From Akebia trifoliata (Eukaryota; Streptophyta; Magnoliopsida; Ranunculales; Lardizabalaceae), in the NCBI GenBank assembly GCA_017979445.1, contig CM030716.1:14173611-14237610 (forward strand): DNA of 64,000 nucleotides, written 5' to 3'. Below, piece by piece: positions 48,335-59,854 of this stretch. The position numbers and the translations under genes were made by a program. Each line of letters starts with the position of its first letter. Positions within the stretch are counted from its first letter, which is position 1. The notes beneath the pieces were generated by a model that was given only the letters and a program-made list of their open reading frames with translations, searched no databases and was not told the DNA's origin.

Positions 48335-50314
48335 ATCTTGTTATCTCGGATGGATCCTCTCAAGTATCTTTTCGAGAAGTCGACGTTGACAGGGAGAACC
48401 GCGCGATGGTTATTGTTGCTATCAGAGTTTGACATCACGCATGTTACACAGAAATCTATCAAAGGGAGAGCTGTAGCAGAATACTTGGCAGATCACCCTA
48501 TAGTAGAAGGAATAAAGCCTGTTGATCAATTCCCTGATGAGAACATCTTGCATGTTAAAGAAGAATCGCAGAACCAAACATGGCAGTTGTACTTTGATGG
48601 AGCTGCCAATCAAAATGGGTATGGAATAGGGGCAGTCCTGTTTTCTCTGGAAGGATGCCATATTCCTATTGCTATTAAATTAGCCTTTTCGAACACTAAT
48701 AACATGGCTGAATATGAGGCGTGCATCGCGGGGCACGAAGCTGCTTTGAACCTGGGTATTACAGAAATTGAAGTTTTTGGGGATTCGGCCTTGGTCATAC
48801 ATCAGTCATTGGAAGAATGGAAGACTAGGGATGAAAAATTGAAACCTTATCATGAGTATTTGTTAAACTTAATCAGTAAGTTTTAAGTTATCCTGTTCCA
48901 ACACTTGTCAAGGGAGGATAACAGATTTGCTAACTCCTTAGAAACTTTATCTTCAATGATCCATTTTCCCCCTGGCATGGAATTGAGACCGATCACTGTT
49001 GAAGTTAAAGACAAACCCGCATATTGTCATCAGATCAACATTGCTACTCGACTACCTGATGGAATGCCATGATACACAGATATAAAGAAAGTGTTGGAAA
49101 AACAAGAATTTCCGGAAGAAGCATCGAGGAAGGAACGACAAATCCTACTAAGATTAGCATCTCAATTCATCCTGTGCGCAGGAAGTTTATACAAAAGGTC
49201 TTATGATGGGATCCATTTGTCGTGTGTTGATGAAGATAAAGCTGAACAGATAATGATTGAACTACATTCAAGAGAATGTGGCCCTCACATGAGCGGGAAA
49301 ATGTTAGCTAAGAAAATTATGAGACAAGGATACTATTGGCCCACGATGGAAACGGATTGTCATCACATGGTCAAAACCTGTCCTAAGTGCCAAATACATG
49401 CGAACCTTATACATGTGCCACCATCTCAATTAGTGGGTTTGACTTCACCATGGCCATTCTCATTCTGGGGAATTGACATTATTGGTAAAATATCGCCTAA
49501 GGCATCAAACGGGCACGAATACATTCTAGTTGCCATTGATTATTTTACCAAATGGGTCGAAGCTGCCTCTTATGCTGTCCTCACTGCGTCTCGAGTTGCA
49601 AAGTTTATTCAAACGAACATCATCAGTCGATACGGGGTACCTTCGGAGCTGATCTCTGATAACGGGTCACACTTCAAAGCTGAGGTTATCAAATTGTGTT
49701 CAAAGATCAAAATCTCACATCATAAGTCATCTCCTTACCGCCCTCAGACTAACGAAGCAGTCGAAACAGCTAATAAGAATATTAAGACTATCCTCAGGAA
49801 AATGTGTCAATCACATCGAGATTGGTCAAAAAAATTGTCATTTGCATTATGGGCATATTGAACCTCAATTCGATCCTCCACTGGAGCTACTCCTTACTCC
49901 TTAGTGTATGGCATGGAAGCAGTCTTGTCAGTTGAAATGGAGATTCCGTCTCTCAGGGTTTCGTTAGAAAGTCAGTTGTCAGAAGCAGATTGGATTCGCC
50001 AACGGTATAAAGAATTGAATTTGATCGAAGAAAAATGATTAAGAGCATTGTACCACGTGCAAGCTTATCAAAGAAGAGTCGCCCGCACATTTGAAAAAAA
50101 GATCAAGGCCCGTCACTTACAAGTCGGGGACTTAGTACTAAAAGAGAATCGAGCACCTATCTTTGACCCTAGAGGAAAGTTCAAACCAAATTGGGGAGGT
50201 CCGTTCATCATCAAGGAAATATTACCAGGAAAAACTGTCAGACTTCAAGATCATGATGGAATCGAATTACTAGAACCAACCAACCTTGACCAAATCAAAC
50301 GGTACTACATTTAA
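48335..50314 (+). pseudogene. E2 second RNase H and integrase
   Basis: Starts ILLSRMDPLKYLFEK in the same frame as the duplication. Second RNase H: YFDGAANQNGYG, AEYEACIAG, VFGDSALV; a TAA (48884-48886) follows SKF, and the last acidic motif reads RFANSLETL (Asp to Asn). A TGA replaces Trp near 49071. Integrase has the H...H...TCPKC module, WGIDIIGK, ISDNGSHF and AVETANK. TGAs (about 49859 and 50036) replace CGA (Arg) codons of E1. The C-terminal NWGGPFIIKEILPG module ends after KRYYI. Confidence 0.9.
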
Positions 50315-50825
50315 GGAGGCCATCTTTAGCCGAATCAATTCTCATATTACCCAGTTACCCAGTTCAACATATCCTTTCTCAATCCTTTGTAGCCTTTTCA
50401 AAAATAAAAATTATGCCTTTTTTCTTTTTCAGCCCAATCACCTAACCTAGGGAAGGGAAATTCGAACTACGTTTTGGTCTGATCCCAAAATTCTGGGGTA
50501 CGTAGGCAACCTGAGAAGTTACTTCAAGCCCGACCACATCGAAAAAAAAAATCTACTTCCCTACACAAGAAAAAATTCAAAAGAAAAAGAAATCCAAAAT
50601 GGGGAAGAAAATTTAAGGAAAAAGAAAACAATTTAAAAGGAAATTCCATACAAGAGGCATTTGGTTTTTGAGCCTCTAAATTCCTTTCTTTTTATACCCA
50701 GTCCTAAGCTTACCTATAAAAGTCCTCCTAAGTACCGTACGAAAAGTCAAGGAAGATGGCAAAGCATGATCAGACAGTAACTCTAGAAGTTCAGAGGAGA
50801 AAAAAAAGATAAAAAAAATGATGAA

Positions 50826-51030
50826 GCTTGCTAAGTTGAAAATCCGAAAAGGGTAACTTAGGCAAAAATTAAGGCAAGCTCGCAAAGTTGAAAATCTGAA
50901 AGGACAACTTTGGTAACAATCAGAGTCAAAAAAAAAAAAAAAGCTCGTTAGATTGAAAACCTGAAAAGGTGATCTAGGCAAAAGCTAGAGCAAGCTCGAT
51001 AGATTGAAAACCTGAAAAGACGATCTAGGC
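50826..51030 (+). repeat. E2 array of four stem-loops after integrase
   Basis: Four hairpins in element sense: CTAAGTT/AACTTAG (50831-50861), CAAAGTTG/CAACTTTG (50883-50912), TAGAT/ATCTA (50949-50976, extendable by G-U pairs), and TAGATTG/CGATCTA (51000-51027, one G-U). Loops are near GAAAATCCGAAAAGG. Units match those of E1 one for one in reverse orientation. Confidence 0.82.
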
Positions 51031-51825
51031 AAAAGTTAGAGCAACAAAGAAAAACAGAAGAAAATCCCAAGCTAAGAGCGGTCCGAGCTGAAACATCACA
51101 AGTCCGAATAACCAAGTTCAATACTTAGCTTAAACCAGGCATAGACTTAGAAGCCATAAGTATCTTGTCTACGATCGATCTGAAAATGTTTACTCCCCCA
51201 AGTGAACCAAGGGAGATAAGGGTGAATTCTATGATGAGTCTCGAAAGAAAATAATTTTGTACTCTTGAGCCTGACTCAAAACCTTCAATAAAATTAATCA
51301 AAATTAAAAGTTGAGTCTTTATTGCGCTTGTGGTAATCAATTATTTCAAACCTTCATACAAGGGCATTTTCTTTCTTCTTTCCCCCTTACACTAGGGGAA
51401 TTTTTTTATTTTTTGCACGATGTGTTGAATTATTTTCAAGGCCATGTTCATTGTCAAACTAGAGGCATTTTGTTTGAGCAATGTTAATCCTAAAAGATAA
51501 TGAGAACCCCAAACTTAAGGTTACCTTCTTGATAACAGTTTTTCAAAAAACTCTTGAGGTTCAAAAGAAATAAAAACTCAGGTTTTAAATTCATAAAACT
51601 TTTTGATAAATCCTTGAGGTTCAAACAAAAGCATTTTGGACTCACATAGGAGATATGGCATTCTTTCGTTCTCCAGATTCTTTTTCAGATCCAATCATTC
51701 TTGGAATCGATCATTTCTCTTCCAAATTCATTATCTTCCAGATTTATTCGTTTTCCAATTCGTTCTAATCAGTTTTCTCCAAATTCGTTCATTCTTTCCC
51801 AAAATTCAATCATTCCTCTGCCAAT

Positions 51826-52213
51826 TTTGCTCAGTTGCCGCCAAGGGTCATCTTGGATTTTGCTCAGTTTTCGCCAAGGGTTATCTTGGATTTTACTCAG
51901 TTTCCGTCAAGGGTTATCTTGGATTTTGCTCAGTTGCCGCCAAGGGTTATCTTGGATTTTGCTCAGTTTTCGTCAAGGGTTATCTTGGATTTTGCTCAGA
52001 TGCCGCCAAGGGTTATCTTGGATTTTGCTCAGTTTCTGCCAAGGGTTATCTTGGATTTTGCTCAGTTGCCTCCAAGGGTTATCTTGGATTTTGCTCAGAT
52101 GCCGCCAAGGGTTATCTTGAATTTTGCTCAGTTTCCGCCAATGATTATCTTGGATTTTGCTCAGATGCCACCAAGGGTTATCTTGGATTTTGCTCAGTTA
52201 TCGTCGAGGGTTT
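51826..52213 (+). repeat. E2 tandem array of 33-bp hairpin units
   Basis: About twelve units of exactly 33 bp with CCAAGGGTTATCTTGG cores and TTGCCGCC/TTTCCGTC/ATGCCGCC linkers. Because 33 is divisible by 3 and the unit has no stop in any sense frame, all three frames stay open as 11-residue repeats. The last unit has CGAGGGTTTTCTCG. It lies ~350 bp before the PPT. Confidence 0.9.
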
Positions 52214-52551
52214 TCTCGGAATTATACTCAGTTATGCCCAGTTTATGCTCAGTCTATGCTCAGTTTATGCTCAGGTTATGCTCAAATTTCACAGTACACA
52301 CACTTGTACATTTGCACTTTTTAGTCAGGGAGAATTCTATAAAATTCAAGGATCTGACACTGTCAGTGAGAGCTAAAACTCAAGGACCTGACATTTTCTT
52401 TTAGTTCGGGGAGAGCTTTACCCTCAAGGATCCAAACACTTAAACAAATTGCTGAATCAGGCTGCAAAATGAACTGTTACTAGCTTTGGCATTCAGATAT
52501 CGCACTATCTACCAAAATAGATTTGCTATCTAGTTTGCTTCAACCCTCTGC

Positions 52552-52565
52552 CAAAGAGGGGTATC
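52552..52565 (+). other. E2 polypurine tract
   Basis: CAAAGAGGGGTATC immediately before the 3' LTR, matching E1. Confidence 0.78.
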
Positions 52566-55500
52566 TGTAGACACCCCATTTTTGCACTCGCCTGATTAAT
52601 CAACTCGTCAACCTGATCGCAATGATTCCCAATGATGGATGTTATTTCCATTATTTTATTTTGTTACCAGAAATGTTTCAGAAATCCGGATGAGGTATCT
52701 CGAATTGATAAAAGCTTAGAAACCACGTTACGCTAGGAAAATACGACTCCAGAAACATAAAAATCATCATCTTGCAGACCCAAAAAGAAGTTTTACGATA
52801 AAAATTACTAAAAAATTGATCAAATTACCAAAATACCCCTAACATCAAAACAACCCTAGAGCCTACGTTACGATTAGGAAAACCCATTCAAACACATAAA
52901 ATAATAAATCGAAACCAAATAAATTATTTCGCCAATTTTAACAGAATTTAACAAAATTACGAAAATGCCCCTCATAAAGTTCACAATCATTTCACACAAA
53001 AAATTTCATAAATAACAAAAACTAATATTTCCATTGAATTCCTTACGAAAAATCGATTCTAAAACATCCTAGAACATTAAAAACCGACTTAAAACGTGAA
53101 AAGTCCTCTCCGGGGGTTAAAACGGTAATTTCATAATTTTCATAATTAAAAATTTTGAAATTAATAAATAAAATATTAAATAATTAAAGTGAAACATTAA
53201 TGAAATTAATTTAAAATTTTGAATTAAAAAAATCGATCAATCGGGCTTTCAAGTAAAATTGTTGAGGGTTCGTCAGATATTTCTTTAAGGACCCCTCCAT
53301 TTGGGGGTCCAAAGAATTAAAGATATAATAGAGGAGGGTTCTCCAAAAATTTAAAGTCAACCAAGCAAGACTAAAGTCAAGGTATTAAAGTCAATCAAGT
53401 GAGACTAAAGTCAAAATTAAAGTCAATTAAACAAGACTAAAGTCAAGATATTAAAAGTCAATCAATTAAGACTAAAGTCAATCAAATAAGAACAAAAGTC
53501 AAAATCATAATAGAGTTCTAATTAAATAATAACTCTATCTAATAGAGTTCTAATTAAAACACAACTCCACCTGAAAGCGCCCTCAATCCGCGAGGTGCGC
53601 GGATCCGTTTTTGACCCTTGAGGTTTGGGAGTCGCCACCTAGTTATTACGGTCTAGGAACCGATCAATGACTTTAAACGGATAAAAAACTAATCTAGAAC
53701 AAAAAAAAAGCTGAATTCGGGGATCATGTTACGAGCTTGAAAGGTGTTAGGCACCAACCCTGCCCGGCCAAAGCCGGTCTATACTAACTTTCCAAATAAA
53801 TTACATTGCTAAAAACCTAGATAATAAAAAATAAATAAAAAAGTTATATCTTTCCGATAGCAAACTTTGTTCCCTCAGATCCAAAAAAAATTGCTCCTTG
53901 TACCGTACTTCTTACTTCGTTCTGTCTCCGGATTTGATTCCTGATCTCCGAGATAAGGTATCTCTACTTTCTTGGATCTGAATTCTTCAAGTTTGTTGTG
54001 GATTTTGGGATGTTTTTGGAAGGCTTTTAGGTGTTTTCTAGGCTAAAATTGAAGGAGGGATGTTAGGTAAGGAGTTAGGACTCCAAAACTAGGATTTATG
54101 GGAGGCTAGGGGGCTTTTAGACCTACTTCTCTTAGGGTTTATGATTTGATACGAAAATAGGGTGTGAGCACCTCTATTTATAGATTTTTTAGGAGTTGAT
54201 TTTGATAGAGTTAGTATTTAATTAGAGTTCTTTTAATTAGAGTTGTGTTTTAGTTAGACTTGTTTTAGGTAGAATTGTATTTTAATTAGAATTGTTTTAG
54301 GTAGAATTGTTTTTTAAGTTAGAACTCTATTAGATCGAGTTATTATTTAATTAGAACTCTATTATGAATTTTGGTCTTATTTGATTGACTTTTAATGTTT
54401 TGACTTAGTCTTAATTGATTGATTTTTAATATCTTGACTTCAGTCTTGCTTAATTGACTTTAATTTTGACTTCAGTTTCACTTGATTGACTTTAATACCT
54501 TGACTTCAGTCTTGCTTGATTTACTTTTAATTTTTGGAGAACCCCCCTCTAAAATATCTTTAATTCTTTGGACCCTCAAATGGAGGGGTCCTTAAAGAAT
54601 TATCCCACGAACCCTCAACAATTTTTCATGAGAGCCCGATTGATCGATTTCTTTGGTTTAAAATTTTAAATTAATTTCATTAATGTTTCACTTTAATTAT
54701 TTAATATTTTATTTATTAATTTCGAATTTTTTAATTATGAAAATTGTGAAATTATCGTTTTACTCCCGGAGAGGACTTTTCACGTTTTAAGTCGATTTTT
54801 AATGTTCTAGGATGTTTTAGAATCAATTTTTCATAAGGAATTCAATGAAAATATTAGTTTTTGTTATTTATGAAATTTTTTGTGTGAAATGGTTGTGAAC
54901 TTTATGAGGGGCATTTTCGTAATTTTGGTTAAATTCTGGGAAAATTGGCGAAATGATTTATTTGATTTCGATTTGTTATTTTATGTGTTTTAATGAGTTT
55001 TTCTAATCGTAACGTAGGCTCTAGGATTGTTTTGATGTTAGGGGTATTTTGGTAATTTTGTCAATTTTTAGTGATTTTTATCGTGAAACTTCTTTTTGGT
55101 CTACAAAATGATGATTTGTATGTTTCTGGGGTCGTATTTTCCTAGCATAGCGTGGTTTCTAAGTTCTGTTAGTTCGAGATACCACATCTGGATTTCTGAA
55201 ACATTTCTGGTAACAAAATAAAACAATGGAAATAACATCCATCATTGGGAATCATTGCGATCGGGTTGACGAGTTGATTAATCAGACGGATGCAAAAATG
55301 GGGTGTCTACACCACCTAAAACAATTCTAATTAAAACACAATTCTACCTAAAATAATTTTAACTAAAACACAACTCTAATTAAACACTAACTCTATCAAA
55401 ATCAACCCCTAAAAAAATCTATAAATAGAGGTGCTCACACCCTATTTTCGTACAAAATCATAAATCCTAAGAGAAGTAGGTCTAAAAGCTCCCTAGCCTC

Positions 55501-56034
55501 CCATAAACCCTAGTTTTGGAGTCCCAACTCCTTACCTAACATCCATCCTTCGATTTTAGCCTAAAGAACACCTAAAAGCCCTCAAAAAACGCTTCAAAAT
55601 CCATAATAAACTCGAAAAGTCCAGATTCAAAAATAAGGAGATACCTTGCCTAAGAGATCTAAAATAAAATCCGGAGACAGAACGAAGCAAGGGAGAACGG
55701 TACAAGGAGCTATTTTTGTCGGATCTGAGGGAACAAAGTCTTTGCTATCGGAAAGGTATAACTTTTTTTTATTTATTTTTATCTAGGTTTTTAGCAATGT
55801 AATTTATTTGGGAAGTTAGTAGAGACCGACTTTGGCCGGGCGGGGTTGGTGCCTAACACCTTCCAACCCCGTAACATGATCCCCAAATTTAGTTTTTTTT
55901 TTTCTGTTTTAGATTAGTTCTTTATCTATTTAGAGTCATTGATCGGTTCCTAGACCGTAATAACTAGGTGGCGACTCCCAAACCTCAAGGGTCAAAAGCG
56001 GATCCGCGCACCCCGCGGATCGAGGGTGCTTTCA
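52566..56034 (+). repeat. E2 3' LTR, split by a nested solo LTR
   Basis: The two parts, 52566-53571 and 55317-56034, align with the 5' LTR apart from small changes. TATA at 55420-55427, PBS-like 10-mer at 55969-55978, GC-rich hairpin near the end. It ends ...GAGGGTGCTTTCA at 56034. Confidence 0.92.
53572..55311 (-). mobile_element. Nested solo LTR of the same family (reverse orientation)
   Basis: 1,740 bp bounded by TGAAAGCGCCC...GGTGTCTACA, i.e. a minus-strand LTR. CCACC flanks both sides (53567-53571 and 55312-55316); the E2 5' LTR has one CCACC at the matching site (ACAACTCCACCTAAA near 37480). It has a TATA box (54175-54182) and the PBS-like 10-mer (53628-53637). The splice-donor site found in E2 has changed from GGTATA to GATATA. 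A solo LTR implies recombination between the LTRs of a full element inserted after E2. Confidence 0.92.
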
Positions 56035-56185
56035 ACTTCTATAATTTTGTACTCGATGTTGGACTGGATATATGCGTCGCCAGTGATGGATGGTCCAAAG
56101 TAAAGCCCTGGATGAATTGGGACTTCTGCTTGTAAGAGCACTTGACTGTCTTTTTCAATCAACGTTGTCTTCGTATATACAAAGC
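56035..56185 (-). pseudogene. Host terminal exon interrupted by E2
   Basis: Minus strand, open for ~50 codons after an AG acceptor (56187-56186). The reading includes VYTKTTLIEKDSQVLLQAEV, then IHPGLYFGPS and DAYIQSNIEYKIIE, and runs to the E2 junction. Removing E2 and one ACTTC copy continues it as V-N-S-N-L-stop at 36473-36453. Codon use and residue mix look like a real protein, unlike nearby noise. The acceptor region (CAATGCCTAG) is weak in pyrimidines. I do not recognise the family, and upstream exons were not found with confidence. In the present allele the protein would gain a few LTR-encoded residues or lose its poly(A) context. Confidence 0.5.
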
Positions 56186-58357
56186 CTAGGCATTGTTATG
56201 AGGTGGTCTCTGGAATCGACCATGAGTCATTAGTGTTGGATTCCTTTCTTTTCTGGGTGAAAGGTCAAGCCCAAGTCAATTAATTAACCCAAATATTTAG
56301 CATTTGATACATATGACAATGATGATGTCCGATAAAGATATGCATGCATTTTTCTCCCAATAAAATGAATGATATATATTGTTCAACAACCTTGGATTAT
56401 TTATGTCTGATACTGATAGTTTTTTTGATGGATCATTTTCTACATTTCCTTCATTCAATACTTGAAATAAAAAAAATAACAAAATGAGATCAACCACTCA
56501 ACATATTAAAATGAAAAGAACTAACAAGATGAGTGTGTTTGAAAACCTTTCTTTTGCTCGGAAGGTAAAACTCATTATGGTCTTTGTAATACTTCCATTG
56601 AAACACCTAACACAGTTTAACAAGATATATATACATGTTAAACCCATTTTAGAACCCATATGTATACATACGTGCTCTATTGAATGTAAATCAGATCTAT
56701 AACTATATATGTGCATGTTGGTACATAAACATGTGTATTTCTACGGAATGGGGGCATCTATTGTCCATTAAATGACACTAAGATTTTGTCCATATCATAA
56801 CCAGAAATTAAATACATCCTAGACTCATAAAGAATAATCCTATGCCCAACAAAAATACTATCTTGCCAAAAGAGGCAAAAAAAAAAAAAAAAGTCTCAAT
56901 GTTTACTTTAATAACAAATTATAATTTTTATGACTAACTTAAATAGTTATACTTTACAATCACATAGCTTTTTCTTCATGTCCCATGTGAAAATTACTAA
57001 AATGTTATAGCATACACTAAGGGCAGCTACTACACATCAAGACTTAATTTGGTCAACCAATATTGATCCAAAATAAAAAAAAATTAAAAATTGATCAAGT
57101 AACTCATCAATGTATACTCATACTTCGTTTTGTTGCTCACTAGAAGAAAATGTCTATTTTGGAACAAGAGGGTAAAACGAACTTTAGTCGTTTGTAATAA
57201 AAAAATGGGTTAAAACCGTTTTTTATATTAGAAACCATTTCTAAATTGTAATCCACTCATTTAAACCTGAACCAAACTGAAGAAAGTCATTCTTTCGTTC
57301 TTACAAGAACAAAAGATGGAAAGAGTTCGTGGGAAAGGCAAAGTTGCTTGAAAATTTACGAAAATTCAGTCGTTTCTCGATGAACTTAGGATTGACGAAG
57401 ATTTATCAATTTCAAAGAGAAAATCCATTTTGTTCCTCAGTGTCGATTGATTCTTTGTCTAAGATTTGTGAAACCTAAGACTGGGATTGTCGAAATCCCT
57501 TTGTCTCCCATGTAAGATATTTTTTTCTTTCAATTTTCTCTTCGATCTATTATTTTTATGATTTTGGAACCCTATTACGCAATTCTTAGTTAGATCTAAT
57601 TTGATTTGCTAATGTTTGGCTGAGATCATTGCGTTTGGAGTCAATCGGTTGAGTTCGCTAGTATTGCTATGTCGATTTGTGGATCTGAGGTAGAAATCTG
57701 TCATTTTTGGCTAAGAATCCTTGCATTTTGTACATCTTCAATCCCTAGATTTGAATTTTAGTGAGTTTGAATTTCTTAGATGGAATTCTGATCTGTGTAG
57801 GGTTTAATCTCTTGTTTGATCTTTTAAGAACATTTTTTGTTGCTTTATTGAAGGTTTTAGTTCTGATTAAATCATCTCGGATCTCCTGCAGATTCTTTCT
57901 AAACATAAATGTAAGCTTCGATCTAGAACTTGAATTTGGTTTTTATTTTGATGTGCTTTAAGCCTCTCTAACTGAATAGAGCTTCAACCATTTTACTAGA
58001 AAAAATAGTTGCATAAACAAATTTTATGAAATAATTGAAGAAAAAATTCGTTTCCCACCTTTTTGTGATCCAAGGTAGGATAACCCACCCTGCTAGCCAC
58101 CCCATCTCCTCCACTGCATAGATAAATAAATTTTCATGAAATTGTGTTAATTCCATACAAAATAATAAGTGACACTCACAAAATTTTAAACATTTTTTTT
58201 ATACAAATATCATAGAATTTTGCACATGATAAGCTCAAACCATATGTTTATTACATTTTATTGCCATACTTCCTGTTCCAAAAACAAACCTATAAGTCTG
58301 CAACTATAAAATGAAACTCTACTCCAACCTAAGGAACTATGAAAGTTCAAGGGCAGC
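56186..58357. other. Host intergenic/intron DNA with CACTA-like start
   Basis: No supported gene. At 57138 CACTAGAAGAAAATG resembles the terminus of a CACTA (EnSpm) transposon and is followed by AAACG/AAACCG words. A weak inverse partner TTTCTTCTAGT lies at 60640-60650, without a matching 3-bp duplication. 57300-57960 reads like a plant 5' leader with introns but has no clear coding exon. Confidence 0.35.
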
Positions 58358-59849
58358 TGTAGACACCTCATTTTTGCACTCGCTTGATTAATCAACTCGT
58401 CAACTTGATTGCAACGGTTCCTAATAATGGATGATATTCCAATACTTTATTTGTTACTAGATATGTTTCAAAAATCCGAATGAGGTATCTTGAACTAACA
58501 AAATTGTAGAAACCGCGCTACGATAGGAAAATATAACCCCAAAAGCGTAGAAATGATCATTTGGCCGACAAAAAGAAGCTTCACGGTAAAAATCACTAAA
58601 AAATAACTAAATTTCCAAAATACCCCTAACCTTAAAACATCCGTAGAGCCTACATTACGCTTAGGAAAATCCTTTCAAATACATAAAATAACAAATCAAA
58701 ATCAAATAAATCATTTTGCCAATTTTTACAAAATTTGACAAAATTACGAAAATACCCCTCATAAAGTTCACGATCATTTCGCACAAAAAATTTCATAAAT
58801 GACACAAACCTATATTCCCATTGAATTTCTTACGAAAAATCAATTCTAAAACATCTTGAAACATCAAAAACCAACTTGAAACGCAAAAGTTCTCTTTAGG
58901 GGCAAAATTGTTGATGGTTGCCCAGATATTTATTAAAGGACCCCTCCATCTGGGGGCCCAAAGAATTAAAAATATAATAAAAGGGGTCAACCAAAAAATT
59001 AAAGTCAATCAAGTAAGATTAAAGTCAACCAAGTAAGACTAAAGTCAAAACCCTAATAGAGTTCTAATTAAATAATAATTATATTTAATAGAATTCTAAT
59101 TAAATAATAACTCTATTTAATAGAATTCTAACTAAATAATAACTCTTTCTAAAAGAATTATAATTAAATAATAATTCTCTCCAAAAGAATTATAATTAAA
59201 CCTTAACTCTATCTAAAAGGCACTTTAAAAAATTTATAAATAGGAGCCTCCACACCCTATTTTCATATCAAATAATAAATTTTAAGAGAAGGAGGTCAAA
59301 AAGCTTCCCTAACCTCCCATAAACCCTAATTTTGAAGTTCCAACTCCTTACCTAACACCCATACTTCGATTTTAGCTCGAAAAATACCTAGAAGCCTTTA
59401 AAAAACACTCAGAAATCCATAAACAAATTCGAAGAATCCAGATCTAAGAAAGAGATATCTCGCCTCGGAGATCAGAAATCAGATCCGGAGACAGAACGAA
59501 GCGAGGAGCATTGTACAAGGAGTTACTCTATCAGATATGAGGGAATGAGAACGTTGTCTTCAGAAAGGTATCTATTCCTTATTATTTTTTTATTACTTAG
59601 GTCTTTTAGCAATGTAATTTATTTGGGAATTAGTAGAGACCAGCGTTTGCCGGGCGGGGTTGGTGCCTAATACCTTCCAACCCCGTAATTTGATTCCCGA
59701 ACTCAGTATTTTTTGTAGTAGATTAGCTGTTTCTTTTTATCCATTTCGAGTTAATATTCGGTTCTTAGACCGCAATAACTAGGTGGCGACTCCCAAACCT
59801 CAAAGGTCAAAAGCGGATCCGTGCACCCCGCGGATCGAGGGCACTTTCA
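58358..59849 (+). mobile_element. Older solo LTR of the Tat family
   Basis: 1,492 bp, TGTAGACACCTC...GGGCACTTTCA, flanked by GCAGC (58353-58357) and GCAGT (59850-59854), a 5-bp duplication with one change. TATA at 59235-59242, donor-like AAAGGTATCT near 59570, PBS-like 10-mer at 59784-59793, hairpin arms GATCCGTG/CGCGGATC near the end. It is more diverged than the others and ~250 bp shorter. Confidence 0.9.
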
Positions 59850-59854
59850 GCAGT

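Larger units (their letters stand above)
36478..56034 (+). mobile_element. E2: full-length Tat/Ogre-like Ty3/gypsy retrotransposon
   Basis: 19,557 bp including a nested 1,740-bp solo LTR plus its 5-bp duplication; ~17.8 kb without them. Order: 5' LTR, PBS, ~3.2-kb leader, ORF1, gag, protease, spacer, RT, RNase H, second RNase H, integrase, stem-loop and 33-bp arrays, PPT, 3' LTR. It differs from E1 in the LTR (a different U3) and leader but is closely similar in coding regions. The target duplication is ACTTC, with four extra bases (CTTC) on the left. The protease Asp is changed, several stops arise at CAG, CAA and CGA codons, and an in-frame 729-bp duplication spans RT/RH. Confidence 0.93.

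Noticed and set aside
51826..52213. Regular 33-bp repeats resembling a CRISPR array
   Set aside because: Units are contiguous with no unique spacers, in a plant retrotransposon 3' untranslated region.
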